A DNA stretch of 64,000 bases, from assembly GCF_963678865.1 (NCBI RefSeq), contig NZ_OY787459.1:400501-464500 (forward strand), in the 5' to 3' direction. Below are positions 18,201 to 26,453 of the stretch, piece by piece. The DNA comes from Maridesulfovibrio sp. (GTDB lineage Bacteria; Desulfobacterota; Desulfovibrionia; Desulfovibrionales; Desulfovibrionaceae). The notes under the pieces are model-generated. The model was not told the DNA's origin. It saw nothing but the letters and a program-made list of their open reading frames with translations, and did no database searches. The position numbers and the translations under genes were made by a program. The stretch's first letter is position 1. Each line of letters starts with the position of its first letter.

Positions 18201-18831
18201 GACCCAACTGGTACTTGGTACTGACCGAGACAACTCCAGCCTGCAGCATATCTACGATGAAGAAGATCCGGCAGTTGTCTGGGCGATCCTTTCCACTATT
18301 TTTACCGGGCAGAAGTTTGGTAAGAAAATCGGTTTCTGCGGGCAGGGGGTATCAAACAGTGTCATTCTGCGCGGTGTAGTCTGCATTGCCGGAATTGTTT
18401 CAGCTTCTGTTGTTCCCGATACTTATCTGCAGACCAAGCTGGATATGGCCGCTGTTGAGGCCGAGAACATAAAGGTCAGCGGACTTGGAGATTGGATTAA
18501 GGCCCGTCATTTCGAACGCCTTGCCAAACTCATGGAAGAAAACGGGTACAGCCATATCATCAAGAAATACAAGACACCTGAAGATCTTGAAGATTGGTAC
18601 GAAGGTGAAATCAGAAGGCATAACGAGCAACTCCGTGATAACATGGACACTCCCCGTGAAGATTTCATCAGGCAGGAAATGGATAATTTCCGCGGAACAT
18701 TCCACAAGCCGGTTATCTACTCTGCATGGGATTGGAACCAGACGGTAGAAGATGCCATGCACCATGCCGGTTTTGCTTCTTTTGAGGAGCAGGATGCAGC
18801 TCTTCAGGAGCAACGTACCAAAAAGTGGTAG
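15253..18831 (+). CDS. Phosphoenolpyruvate synthase-like PEP/pyruvate-binding enzyme, extra-long
   Basis: 1192 aa. Start chosen at ATG 15253 because AAGGAGG (15240-15246) sits six bases before it; an upstream ATG at 15232 lies before this site. Domains in order: pyruvate/ATP-binding PPDK-N type (about 30-420, with VAVRSSAAGEDS), swivelling phosphohistidine domain (GDTSHAAITSRELGIPAIIG, His about 532), a helical insert (about 650-830), and a TIM-barrel PEP-utilising domain (SIGSNDMTQLVLGTDRDN; KIGFCGQG with catalytic Cys about 1028). The family makes PEP from pyruvate and ATP (AMP plus phosphate released), a gluconeogenic step in cells growing on lactate or pyruvate. E. coli PpsA is about 790 aa, so this one carries roughly 400 extra residues, mainly mid-protein and C-terminal. 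Monocistronic, ending at a strong terminator. Confidence 0.85.
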   Translation: MAGKTEEAVPAKEAAAAAPQKSQAKKQLEKKLILTGADIVKIGEDAELLVGGKNYNTALISQVEGIRSPQFRAVSSLAFHKLLDETKVNASVVRAVVDSEYNAVDWSSEEVNSDSEFLQKFVRSIAQVIKEESRKHTETQIQLRTFINNVVEGFATSPEGIDQLRKRSVLVQSAILSVVLPKEVETAVRDAYLSICKDAGLENEPVAVRSSAAGEDSRKKAFAGLQDTYLNIVGEDQCAEAYHWDCASAYNLRSMTYRREAILDAVTLAENTGDASIAENAKKEWAIENTSLSVCIMRMINPVISGTAFSADTATGCRGTDRKDLVSIDASYGLGEAVVGGMVTPDKFYVFQRDDGSEVVVRNMGSKDKKIVYSEKGGTKVEKVQPGAVYRWALSLAQAEEVAKGVRSISDAYGGMIMDTEFCLDAADRLWFVQARPETRWNEEFEQHPDAIFMRRLEVDPKELEEAEVVLEGNGASRGAGQGTVKYLRSALELNKIHKGDILAAERTDPDMVPGMRIASGILADVGGDTSHAAITSRELGIPAIIGIQRLEILRSLEGQEITVDGSRGKVYRGALPLIEVGGTINVSELPATKTKVGLILADVGQSLFLSRLREVPDFEVGLLRAEFMLGNVAVHPLALEAYDNGTLDKLVQDKLDELDAKLTTVMKSQLDSGLISLNINLREYVGALTGLTEEMDSMANANTARGTEEVLAMHRKLRELDKKLDHYLEHATESLYALKTSVDIEEHLRGVLGIHAGEHADSKFIYKRTESLDELPEMLAKAKENPVVLEYLKEVKALREEVAHKMGLKSEMDEVTTLRQRISDIIKSRGLRSGKENYIQTLSQGLALFAMAFYGKDIVYRTTDFKTNEYHNLLGGLLFEHHEDNPMLGYRGVSRNIHDWELEAFKLARGVFGGKNLHIMLPFVRTIEEARSMKRYLSQVHNLESGKDGLKLILMAEIPSNAVLSKEFIKEVDGFSIGSNDMTQLVLGTDRDNSSLQHIYDEEDPAVVWAILSTIFTGQKFGKKIGFCGQGVSNSVILRGVVCIAGIVSASVVPDTYLQTKLDMAAVEAENIKVSGLGDWIKARHFERLAKLMEENGYSHIIKKYKTPEDLEDWYEGEIRRHNEQLRDNMDTPREDFIRQEMDNFRGTFHKPVIYSAWDWNQTVEDAMHHAGFASFEEQDAALQEQRTKKW

Positions 18832-18853
18832 GTGTTCACTTAAATGAGATTCA

Positions 18854-18879
18854 AAAGGCCGTCCTCCGGGACGGCCTTT
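18854..18879 (+). terminator. Terminator after the PEP-synthase-like gene
   Basis: AAAGGCCGTC (18854-18863) and GACGGCCTTT (18870-18879) with a six-base loop, followed by CTGTTTT. Strong rho-independent type. Confidence 0.9.
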
Positions 18880-18982
18880 CTGTTTTAAAATATATTAAGA
18901 TTCTTTTATTGAGCCTGCAGAAACACGCATAAACTTGACATGGAACCGGAGCAGAGGCATATTTTAGGGAATAGGAGAACAC

Positions 18983-19423
18983 ATGATTAAATCCAGAATA
19001 TTCGTAAAAATATTGCTAGTCGCAGTTGCTCTTTTGTCAATGGCGCTCAGCGGCTGCTCCCTGAATTCTGCCAATTACGTGGGCAATGAGGAAAATTATT
19101 CTGATCGTGCTCCCCGTAAGCTGGGGAGGGGAATGACCAATATTCTTACTGCACCGCTTGAAATTCCTAATCAGGCGGTTGATCTTGCTGCTGAGAATGA
19201 CGCCCCTGCGGAGCAGGCTGCAGGATATATCGGCGGTTTCTTTGTCGGTGTGGCTTACACTGGCGGTCGTATTGTTTCCGGTGTTTATGATATTGTCACT
19301 TCTCCCTTTGGCGGACCTTCAGTTCCAACAATGGATCCTGATTATGTTCATTCCGATTTCTTTGAAAAAGTTGATAACCAAACGGAATCTTTTGACGATA
19401 TATGGAACATTGGAGCTTACTAG
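18983..19423 (+). CDS. Lipoprotein resembling the exosortase-associated TIGR04073 family
   Basis: 146 aa. Signal peptide with lipobox LSGC at about residue 25, so probably an outer-membrane or periplasmic lipoprotein. The body has KLGRGMTNILTAPLEIPNQA, then GGFFVGVAYTGGRIVSGVYDIVTSPFG. This pairing of a short LGRG-N-x-E-x-P motif with a Gly-rich stretch and VYD/E-x-VT-x-PF is what I remember of TIGR04073. No exosortase or sorting gene is visible in the window, so the association may not hold here. Single gene with its own terminator; RBS TAGGAGAA before the ATG. Confidence 0.65.
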   Translation: MIKSRIFVKILLVAVALLSMALSGCSLNSANYVGNEENYSDRAPRKLGRGMTNILTAPLEIPNQAVDLAAENDAPAEQAAGYIGGFFVGVAYTGGRIVSGVYDIVTSPFGGPSVPTMDPDYVHSDFFEKVDNQTESFDDIWNIGAY

Positions 19424-19451
19424 TTTCATATCTATGCATAATATTGATTAC

Positions 19452-19484
19452 AACCTCCATTGCAAAATTGCTTGGAGGTTTTTT
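19452..19484 (+). terminator. Terminator after the lipoprotein gene
   Basis: AACCTCC (19452-19458) pairs with GGAGGTT (19474-19480), followed by TTTT. Confidence 0.85.
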
Positions 19485-19514
19485 CTTGAATAATTTGATG
19501 AAGAGGTATCTTTC

Positions 19515-20336
19515 ATGAAGCGGTTGTTGTTGATTCTGTCGGTTGTTATCATGGTTTCAGGGTGTGCTAACAAGCAAATGCTCAAAGAGCAGATTGCAGA
19601 GGCCATCCGAGAAAACCCTCAGATTGTATTGGATGCCATGCGGGAAAACAGTCTGGATTTGCTGGAAATAGTTGAGCAGGGTTTTGATAAACGGGCAAAA
19701 CTAAAACGTAAAGCAATGCTCGAAGAGGAAATCAAAAATCCGTTTCAACCCCGGATATGGTCGGAAAGACCAATGCTGGGCAATCCTGATGCACCGGTAA
19801 CAATAGTAGAGTATTCTGATTTTCTTTGCCCTTACTGCAGCAAGGGTGCTGTTGTTGTCACCAAGTTGGCAAGAGAACATCCGGAAAAATATAGACTTAT
19901 TTTCAAGCATCTGCCCATGCACAAAAAATCCCGACAACTCGCCGTTGTATTTGAGGCAATTGCACAGTTCGATAAGGAAAAGGCTTATATGTTTCATGAT
20001 CTTGCCTTTTCACGCCAGAAGAAACTGTATGAAGATAAAAGCGGCATTGAGCTGGTAAAGATTCTGAAGGAAATCAAAGTTGATCCTGCCAAATTGCAAA
20101 AAATAATAAATTCTGAAAAGCTGAACGAATACTTGCTGGCAGACGAACAGGAAGCCAATAAATTCAAGATCGATGCTACTCCTACTTTTCTGATTAACGG
20201 AGTTGCTGTTCGGGGCTATCTTCCTGCGGATAAGTTTGACCAAATGGTCGAGATGATTCTGGAAAAGACAAAAGAACAGCTTCCGGTCGAAACTCCGGAA
20301 GGTGAAATTTGCGAAGATTGCCTGAATCAGATGTAA
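19515..20336 (+). CDS. DsbA-family thiol-disulfide lipoprotein
   Basis: 273 aa. Signal peptide with lipobox VSGC at about residue 17. An N-terminal helical stretch (LKEQIAEAIRENPQIVLDAM) typical of periplasmic DsbA-like proteins is followed by a thioredoxin-fold domain with DAPVTIVEYSDFLCPYCSKG (active-site CPYC) and the cis-Pro loop ATPTFLING. A second Cys pair lies at the extreme C-terminus (CEDC). It would oxidise or isomerise disulfides in the periplasm, anchored to a membrane. Its stop is 10 bases from the start of the methyltransferase gene, so the two are probably co-transcribed. Confidence 0.88.
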   Translation: MKRLLLILSVVIMVSGCANKQMLKEQIAEAIRENPQIVLDAMRENSLDLLEIVEQGFDKRAKLKRKAMLEEEIKNPFQPRIWSERPMLGNPDAPVTIVEYSDFLCPYCSKGAVVVTKLAREHPEKYRLIFKHLPMHKKSRQLAVVFEAIAQFDKEKAYMFHDLAFSRQKKLYEDKSGIELVKILKEIKVDPAKLQKIINSEKLNEYLLADEQEANKFKIDATPTFLINGVAVRGYLPADKFDQMVEMILEKTKEQLPVETPEGEICEDCLNQM

Positions 20337-20346
20337 GCTGGTAACT

Positions 20347-21081
20347 ATGCGCGATATCAATAATATTTCAGAGCCACCTAAAGATTTGCACATCTGTTTC
20401 GGCGGTGGAAATTTCCGTGGTATCGGGAATAATATGATCGGGATCTGCCGGGAAAAATTGAATCTGCAACCATATGAAAAGGTTCTGGACATCGGTTGCG
20501 GGATCGGCAGGTTAGCCTTTCCGTTGCTGGAATACCTTTCTGAAGAGGGGGGCTACGACGGTTTTGATACTTTCCCGGTAGGTGTTAAATGGTGTTCTGA
20601 AAATATAACTCCTGAATTTCCTAATTTCAGGTTTCAATTGGTGGATATTTACAGCTCAACGTATAATCCCTATGCCCAGACCAAAGCAGCTGATTTTGTT
20701 TTTCCTTATGAAGATAATTCTTTTGACCTCATAATGCTCAATTCCGTTTTCACTCACATGATGCCGGATGATATCCTTAACTATATTAAAGAAATGGATC
20801 GTGTTTTAAGTGAAACCGGACGTATTATGGCTACTTTTTTTCTTGTTAACAATGAATCGAACGAACTTATGAATCAGGGCAAAAGCGTCCACGATTTTTT
20901 TAAGTACGGTATTTTTTATACTGCTGACCCTAAAGATCCCATGGATGCGGTTGGTTATGATGAAAAATTTGCGTTAAATATGTTTGAACAGCGAAAATTC
21001 AAGATACAAGAAATAATGTACGGAAACTGGTGCGGAAGGAAGGGAAGTCATCATCAGGATGTGCTTTTGATTACCCGCTAA
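20347..21081 (+). CDS. Class I SAM-dependent methyltransferase
   Basis: 244 aa. Motif I is clear (VLDIGCGIGRLAFPLLEYL), with acidic residue FDTF ending beta-2 and motif post-II FDLIMLNSVFTHM. Start ATG 20347 follows TAAGCTGGTAACT, a weak site consistent with coupling to the upstream gene. Substrate unknown. No membrane or export signal, so cytoplasmic. Similar methyltransferases often sit near glycan genes, and galE is convergent on the other side, but that is not evidence of function. Confidence 0.85.
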   Translation: MRDINNISEPPKDLHICFGGGNFRGIGNNMIGICREKLNLQPYEKVLDIGCGIGRLAFPLLEYLSEEGGYDGFDTFPVGVKWCSENITPEFPNFRFQLVDIYSSTYNPYAQTKAADFVFPYEDNSFDLIMLNSVFTHMMPDDILNYIKEMDRVLSETGRIMATFFLVNNESNELMNQGKSVHDFFKYGIFYTADPKDPMDAVGYDEKFALNMFEQRKFKIQEIMYGNWCGRKGSHHQDVLLITR

Positions 21082-21100
21082 GCCTAAATTAGTATTAAAA

Positions 21101-21138
21101 AAGCCGGAGTTTGGATTTTATGGTCCTTGCTCCGGCTT
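21101..21138. terminator. Bidirectional terminator between methyltransferase and galE
   Basis: AAGCCGGAG (21101-21109) pairs with CTCCGGCTT (21130-21138). T runs follow on the plus strand and A runs precede it, so it can serve both convergent genes. Confidence 0.85.
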
Positions 21139-21159
21139 TTTCATATTGAGATGATAGAA

Positions 21160-22146
21160 TTAAAATGCGGGATTTTTATGCCATCGGTATGCGGTTTCAA
21201 TTATATCCCGCAAGTCTGCGTATTCAGGTTTCCAGTTGAGTATTTTTGCTGCTTTGGAGCTGTCTGCAACCAGCCTTGGTGAATCTCCGGCTCTTGCCGG
21301 TTCGTAGTCAAATTCAATATCTTTCCCGATTACTTCACTTGAGGATTTAATTACTTCGAGGATACTGAATCCTTTGCCGTTGCCAAGGTTGAAAGAATGA
21401 GCCCCCTTATTTTTGCTCATGAAATTGATAGCCTTAAGATGGGCATCGCAGAGATCCAGGATGTGAATGTAGTCGCGTACGCAGGTGCCGTCCGGGGTCG
21501 GATATTCATTGCCGAAAATTTTCAGTCTGCGGCCTTGGTCAATACAGCTGAGCAGGATATTTGGTATCAAGTGGGTCTCTGGAGAATGGGCTTCGCCGAT
21601 AGCGCTGTCAGGGTGTGCTCCGGCGGCATTGAAATATCTGAAGCAGACAGAATCAAGTCCATAAGCTACTGCATAGTCCTGAAGAATTTCTTCCACCTGA
21701 AGTTTTGTGCGGCCATATGGATTCAGCGGTTTGAGAGGATGGTCTTCAGTTATAATATCCATGACCGGATCACCGTAAACAGCTGCGGTGGATGAAAATA
21801 CAAATTTATCAACCCCGTATTTGCGCATGGCCTGCAGCAGATTTAGGGTCCCGGTCACATTGTTGTCATAGTATTCATAAGGTTTTTCAACGGATTCACT
21901 GACTACAATTAATCCCGAAAAGTGGAAAACCGCATCATACTTGCCTTCTGCAAATACTTTTTCCAGATCAGCTGGATTTCGTAGATCGCCTTGAACAAAT
22001 TTACCCCATTTGAGGGCTTCTGCATGGCCAGTTGAAAGATTGTCGAAGACTGTGACATCATGCCCTGACTCGGCAATCATTCTGGTCATGTGAGAGCCGA
22101 TATAGCCTGCTCCTCCGCAGACGAGTAGGGATAGTTTAGTGCTCAT
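21160..22146 (-). CDS. galE: UDP-glucose 4-epimerase
   Basis: 328 aa extended short-chain dehydrogenase. NAD-binding VCGGAGYIGSH at the N-terminus, catalytic Ser/Tyr region SSTAAVYGDP and YGRTKLQVE (YxxxK), and the sugar-binding RYFNAAGAHPD segment are all present. It interconverts UDP-glucose and UDP-galactose in the cytoplasm for lipopolysaccharide or exopolysaccharide synthesis. Length is normal. Single gene on the minus strand with a bidirectional terminator behind it; the 191-base gap upstream is divergent with the DUF4139 gene and should hold both promoters. Confidence 0.95.
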   Translation of the reverse strand: MSTKLSLLVCGGAGYIGSHMTRMIAESGHDVTVFDNLSTGHAEALKWGKFVQGDLRNPADLEKVFAEGKYDAVFHFSGLIVVSESVEKPYEYYDNNVTGTLNLLQAMRKYGVDKFVFSSTAAVYGDPVMDIITEDHPLKPLNPYGRTKLQVEEILQDYAVAYGLDSVCFRYFNAAGAHPDSAIGEAHSPETHLIPNILLSCIDQGRRLKIFGNEYPTPDGTCVRDYIHILDLCDAHLKAINFMSKNKGAHSFNLGNGKGFSILEVIKSSSEVIGKDIEFDYEPARAGDSPRLVADSSKAAKILNWKPEYADLRDIIETAYRWHKNPAF

Positions 22147-22337
22147 TATAGTTTTGCTCCGATTGTATTTAACAATATAAATATTGAACCAAACGACTAT
22201 TTATCAAAACTAGGATTTTGTCGAGAGGCGAATAGATAATACCGAGTGGAGCTTGTTTTGAGTATTGTTGATTATGCATAGTATCTGTTAAGATAAGAAA
22301 ATTGTAATTACGAAGACAATTAACAGAGGGTAATAAT

Positions 22338-23876
22338 TTGCGTCAAAAAATTATATGGATGAGTTTGATTTTAATTTTTGTGATTTGCAGTGCTGCTTCT
22401 GCTGAGTCTGAAAGGGTGGTTTTTTATCCGTCCGGTGCCGATTTCAGCAGCAGGGTAAAAGCCAATGTGATGACGGATGTAAACGGTAATTATGTAATGT
22501 TTACTCTTACCGGTCAGGCTGTGCCGGACACATTTACAATTGCCTCCATGACTAAGGGCGTGGCTGTTAATGATGTTTCATGGACACGGAGTGATTTATC
22601 ACGTTCCCCCGCAGCTATTGAACTTGGTAAAAAAATTGACCAGCTGAAATTTAAACTTGATTCACTTGTTTCTGAGAAGCAGGCCGTGGAGGGTGGAATA
22701 TCTTTCTGGAAGGAAAGAGGTAAGGAACAGGAGATCAAACCTGCCGATCTTGGAAATATTGCCGGTCAGGTAGTCAGCAATCTTTCAAAGCTTTACACTG
22801 AATCCGCAAAGCTCAAAATCAAAATTATCGAGTTGCAGGAGTTGATTAATGATCTGCAAAGACAGTTGCGGGAAATGTCCGGCAGTGGCAAGCTGGTTTG
22901 GAACATCAAGGTTTCAGTGGCAGCAAAGAATGCTAAAAGTGCCGAATTTAAAATAGGTTATATGTTGCGCAATTGCGGATGGACTCCAAAATATAAACTG
23001 GATGCCGATCCCGGTGCCGGAAATATTGAATTCGCTTTTGAAGCTGAAATTCAACAGGGCAGCGGTATGGATTTCAAGAATTGTGATGTGGCACTTGCAA
23101 CAGTAAAGAAAAATTCCAGAATTTCTCCCCCTCAGTTGGGACGTTGGGTTATTGAACCACGTCCCGAGCCGGAGCAGGAGACATTAATGGTCCGTGATGC
23201 CATAGAAATAGCTCCCATGGCTGCTGGTGTAGGCAGGAATATGGCCAAGGCTGCCCCCAGGCGGGTGAATAAGGCAACATATTCGCTTTGGGAGATGGGT
23301 AGAAAAAACATTCCTGCTGGAAGCACCCGCAAGTATGCGGTTGAAAGTGAAACATGGAAATCTGACTTTTCTTTTATAGCCCGTCCTTCGCTTACTCCTG
23401 ATGTTTTTGTTTATTCTAAAACCACGCTGGAAGCTGCAAAGGACTACCCGTTGGGAACAGCATTGATGTTCATGGAAGGTACCATGATCGGGAAAAGGCA
23501 ATTTTCCTTTTCAGGTAAGGAGAATAAGCAGTTCTTCGGGTCTGATCCCATGCTCAAAGTTGAACGTAAGATTATTGAAAAGAAATCCGGCGATAAAGGA
23601 ATGTTCAGCTCTAAACAGACATATAACTGGAAGTATGGAATTGAGCTGGAAAACAGCCGTAGATCACCGGTAAGGGTCTTGGTTCAGGAGCCAGCCCCTG
23701 TTTCAGGAGACAAGAGAATAAAGCTTAAGGTAGTTACTGAACCGGAAGCGGAAATCAAAGACGATAATTTTGAATGGGATGTTGAGATACCTGCGACCGG
23801 TAAATACAACTTGGAGTATTCAGTAGAAATGACTGCCCCTGATGATATGAAAATTGATCTGGGAATTGGCAGATAG
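22338..23876 (+). CDS. DUF4139 domain-containing exported protein
   Basis: 512 aa. The start is TTG at 22338 preceded by GAGGG seven bases upstream; no ATG gives a full signal peptide. The signal peptide ends near CSAASA (about residue 22). An N-terminal beta domain is followed by a coiled coil (about 95-190, EKQAVEGG to LQRQLREMSG), then the DUF4139 beta-rich region (LRNCGWTPKYKLDADPGAGNIE onward) with a C-terminal segment WDVEIPATGKYNLEYSVE typical of the family. Periplasmic or outer-membrane associated; the family (related to mucoidy-inhibitor-like proteins) has no established enzymatic role. Confidence 0.8.
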   Translation: MRQKIIWMSLILIFVICSAASAESERVVFYPSGADFSSRVKANVMTDVNGNYVMFTLTGQAVPDTFTIASMTKGVAVNDVSWTRSDLSRSPAAIELGKKIDQLKFKLDSLVSEKQAVEGGISFWKERGKEQEIKPADLGNIAGQVVSNLSKLYTESAKLKIKIIELQELINDLQRQLREMSGSGKLVWNIKVSVAAKNAKSAEFKIGYMLRNCGWTPKYKLDADPGAGNIEFAFEAEIQQGSGMDFKNCDVALATVKKNSRISPPQLGRWVIEPRPEPEQETLMVRDAIEIAPMAAGVGRNMAKAAPRRVNKATYSLWEMGRKNIPAGSTRKYAVESETWKSDFSFIARPSLTPDVFVYSKTTLEAAKDYPLGTALMFMEGTMIGKRQFSFSGKENKQFFGSDPMLKVERKIIEKKSGDKGMFSSKQTYNWKYGIELENSRRSPVRVLVQEPAPVSGDKRIKLKVVTEPEAEIKDDNFEWDVEIPATGKYNLEYSVEMTAPDDMKIDLGIGR

Positions 23877-23906
23877 GCAAAAAACAGTAAGGGAAAGCTA
23901 AAAAGA

Positions 23907-23936
23907 AAGGCCCGCTTCAACAGAAGCGGGCCTTTT
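23907..23936. terminator. Bidirectional terminator between DUF4139 gene and fadL-like gene
   Basis: AAAGGCCCGCTT (23907-23918) and AAGCGGGCCTTT (23924-23935), perfect 12-base arms with T and A runs on both flanks. Confidence 0.9.
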
Positions 23937-23958
23937 AACTTGTGATACCGGGAAAGCT

Positions 23959-25251
23959 TTAGAATTCAAATCCCATATCCAAACTTACGATATGAGTACG
24001 GGAATTGGTGACTTTAGTTGCAACAATATGATCTGCAGTTCTTGCATCAATGGTGCGGTCTTTCATCCACAGGTAGTTGTAGGCTGCGTCAATGCTGAAG
24101 CCTTGGTATTTCCAGCCTATACCGAAGGATACGTTCTGACGGTCACTTGTTGGCAGCATGTAGTCTATGTAACCATCGGGGATGGGACTCTGATCATAGA
24201 AGTAACCGACTCTGAGAGCGAGGTCTTCAATGGGCAGGTATTCAACGCCGACCTGAAACTTCCATACGTCGTTCCATTTTTTGGGTGAACTGATGTCATT
24301 CAGACCTACAGCTGAAGCTTTATCAAAATGGTAATCAATTGAGCTATAGTCGCTCCACATGGAATAGACTGCATCAAATTCAAGACTCAGATTTTTCAAG
24401 GGCTTGTATTCCACACCACCGAAGATCATGTGCGGAGTATTCATGTCCATTGAAACCTCGCTGTCATTGAACAGGCCGGTTCCAAGAGCAGCAGCTCCGG
24501 GAGTAACTTCATAGCTGGCACATCCGGAAGCCCGGTGGTTCATTTTGCTGCGCCATGAAAGTCCGATAGACCATTCTTCGCTGGGGGTAATGTGAATAGC
24601 AGCGTTAAACCCCGGGGTAAAACCGTTTACAACGATGCGCTGATCAACATCAGTATTATATGTGCTTGTATCATACTGTCTTGCGGCATCAAGAGTTTTT
24701 CTCAAGTCAGCACGTACTTTCATGAATTCAATACCGGCTGCGAATGAGATGTATTCGTTGAATTTGTAGGCGAGGTTAGGGTTGAAAGAGTATGTTTCTA
24801 TGGCTGTATTGTAGGAAGCGTATCTTCCTGACCATTTGGAGTCGAATTCAGTTCCGAGACCGAAGCGGGTAAACGTTCCTACTCCGAGCCATACGTTATC
24901 ATTGATCTGTTGTGTAATGTATACGTTGGGAACAAAAAAAACGTTCTCGGTCATGCTGTTTACAGTAGAAACTCCACCTTCTGTAGTGGTTAAGTCCATC
25001 TTGGGTGAGAGCATGGCCACACCAGCAGACATGTGGGTGCCTTCCAACTGAGTGATACCGGCCGGGTTCCATGCAATTGCAGATGGATCGTCCGCTTTTG
25101 CAATCATGGCACCTCCCAGTGCGTTCCCACGAGCTCCCCACTCATAGATCGCAAAGCCTGCTGCTTCAGCTTTATTGCTGAATCCAGAGACTATAGCCAG
25201 CCCCATTAAAATGATAAACATGCTGAAACATGTTGTAAATCTGGTCCTCAT
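23959..25251 (-). CDS. FadL/OMPP1/TodX-family outer-membrane transport protein
   Basis: 430 aa from ATG 25251, chosen because AAGGAG lies five bases before it; an in-frame GTG two codons upstream overlaps that site. A signal peptide ends near NKAEAAG. The mature N-terminus FAIYEWGARGNALGGAMIAKADDPSAIAWNPAGITQL is the family signature that plugs the FadL barrel. Many amphipathic beta strands follow and the protein ends in Phe, as outer-membrane barrels do. It takes up hydrophobic compounds such as long-chain fatty acids or aromatics. Followed by a bidirectional terminator. Confidence 0.9.
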   Translation of the reverse strand: MRTRFTTCFSMFIILMGLAIVSGFSNKAEAAGFAIYEWGARGNALGGAMIAKADDPSAIAWNPAGITQLEGTHMSAGVAMLSPKMDLTTTEGGVSTVNSMTENVFFVPNVYITQQINDNVWLGVGTFTRFGLGTEFDSKWSGRYASYNTAIETYSFNPNLAYKFNEYISFAAGIEFMKVRADLRKTLDAARQYDTSTYNTDVDQRIVVNGFTPGFNAAIHITPSEEWSIGLSWRSKMNHRASGCASYEVTPGAAALGTGLFNDSEVSMDMNTPHMIFGGVEYKPLKNLSLEFDAVYSMWSDYSSIDYHFDKASAVGLNDISSPKKWNDVWKFQVGVEYLPIEDLALRVGYFYDQSPIPDGYIDYMLPTSDRQNVSFGIGWKYQGFSIDAAYNYLWMKDRTIDARTADHIVATKVTNSRTHIVSLDMGFEF

Positions 25252-25655
25252 ATACACTCCTTCAAAGAATACTGAAAATGCTTAATGACTTTGATTATTT
25301 AAAGCCATCCCCTCATAAAAATGCACATACTAACTAGCTTGAATGTTAAATTTAGTAAAGTAAAATTGACGCAAACGTAAATTGTTGTGAAAATAATCAA
25401 CTGTTATATTGATGTATATTTGCATACATGTGTGTATGTTTGTTTGTTGGTAGTAAGTAAAAAAAATAATTTTGCTGAATATAAAGTAATTTGTAGTGTT
25501 GTTTGAATTCAGCCTGTACTTTATACATTGGATACAATGTTGTTACTGTTTATGGCCATGTAGTAGCAATTGTTTCTGGAATACTTTTTTACCAATATGT
25601 TTTTCCATCTGTAACCTTATGAATGAATAAAAACGAAGATATGCCAATCAACATG
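25252..25655. other. AT-rich intergenic region upstream of the fadL-like gene
   Basis: About 400 bases without a convincing gene. It contains an inverted repeat CATACA(25423-25428)-tgtg-TGTATG(25433-25438) and surrounding TGTATG/TGTTTG runs, which could be an operator for the fadL-like gene. No transposon or RNA gene recognised. Confidence 0.4.
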
Positions 25656-25689
25656 AAAAAAGGCAGCCCCATTAATGGGACTGCCTTTT
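25656..25689 (-). terminator. Terminator after tlyA
   Basis: AAAAGGCAG/CTGCCTTTT arms with additional CCC/GGG pairing around ATTAAT. On the minus strand it ends in a T run, 20 bases after the tlyA stop. Confidence 0.85.
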
Positions 25690-25709
25690 AAAGTTATATA
25701 GTCATTTTA

Positions 25710-26453
25710 TCAGCGAATGAAATAAGCTAGGTATTCCTGATTACCTTTAGGACCTTTTATACTGGAAGGGACAAGTCCTTTCAGGTGCAGTCCCAGTTCA
25801 GTGGAGGCAAAGTTCACAATCATATCCACAGTCTGTTGCCGGAGTCCTTCATCACGGACGACGCCTTTATCGGTCTGACCGGGGCCTACTTCAAACTGTG
25901 GTTTGATAAGGCAGACTATTTCTCCGTTTTCTTTAAGAAATCGAACTAGAGCCGGAAGGATTTTAGTCAAAGAAATAAAAGAAACATCACAGACAACCAG
26001 ATCGACTTTCTCAGGGATCAGGTCTTCCTCAGCATGACGCAGGTTGATGCGTTCAAGATTCGTGACCCGCTCATCCTGTTGCAATTTCCAATGCAACTGT
26101 CCGTAGCCCACGTCTGCGGCATAAACCCGTTCCGCACCGAACTGGAGCATGCAATCAGTGAAGCCACCAGTGGAAGCTCCTGCATCAAGAGCAACTTTGC
26201 CTTCAGGATCTAGCCCCAGCTTTTCAATGGCGGTAAGCAGTTTATATCCGCCTCGACTGACAAAGCGGTCACGACCTTTGACCACGATTTCAAGGTCTGG
26301 GTCGAGTTGCATGCCGGGTTTGGTTACCGGTACTTTTTGCCCGTCCTTAAGATAGTGGGCCTGTCCGGCCATGATTATGCGTTTAGCCTGCTCTCTGCTT
26401 TCGGAAAGTCCCTGAGCAAAGAGCATCTGGTCTGCGCGCTCCTTTTTCGCCAC
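25710..26453 (-). CDS. tlyA: TlyA-family rRNA 2'-O-methyltransferase
   Basis: 247 aa. N-terminal S4-type RNA-binding domain (RADQMLFAQGLSESREQAKRIIMAG) followed by an FtsJ-like methyltransferase domain with KVALDAGASTGGFTDCMLQFGA and the DLVVCDVSFISL segment. TlyA methylates ribose of cytidines in 16S and/or 23S rRNA; which sites are modified here cannot be read from sequence. Its start directly follows the thrC stop, so the two form an operon and share the terminator at 25656. Confidence 0.9.
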   Translation of the reverse strand: MAKKERADQMLFAQGLSESREQAKRIIMAGQAHYLKDGQKVPVTKPGMQLDPDLEIVVKGRDRFVSRGGYKLLTAIEKLGLDPEGKVALDAGASTGGFTDCMLQFGAERVYAADVGYGQLHWKLQQDERVTNLERINLRHAEEDLIPEKVDLVVCDVSFISLTKILPALVRFLKENGEIVCLIKPQFEVGPGQTDKGVVRDEGLRQQTVDMIVNFASTELGLHLKGLVPSSIKGPKGNQEYLAYFIR

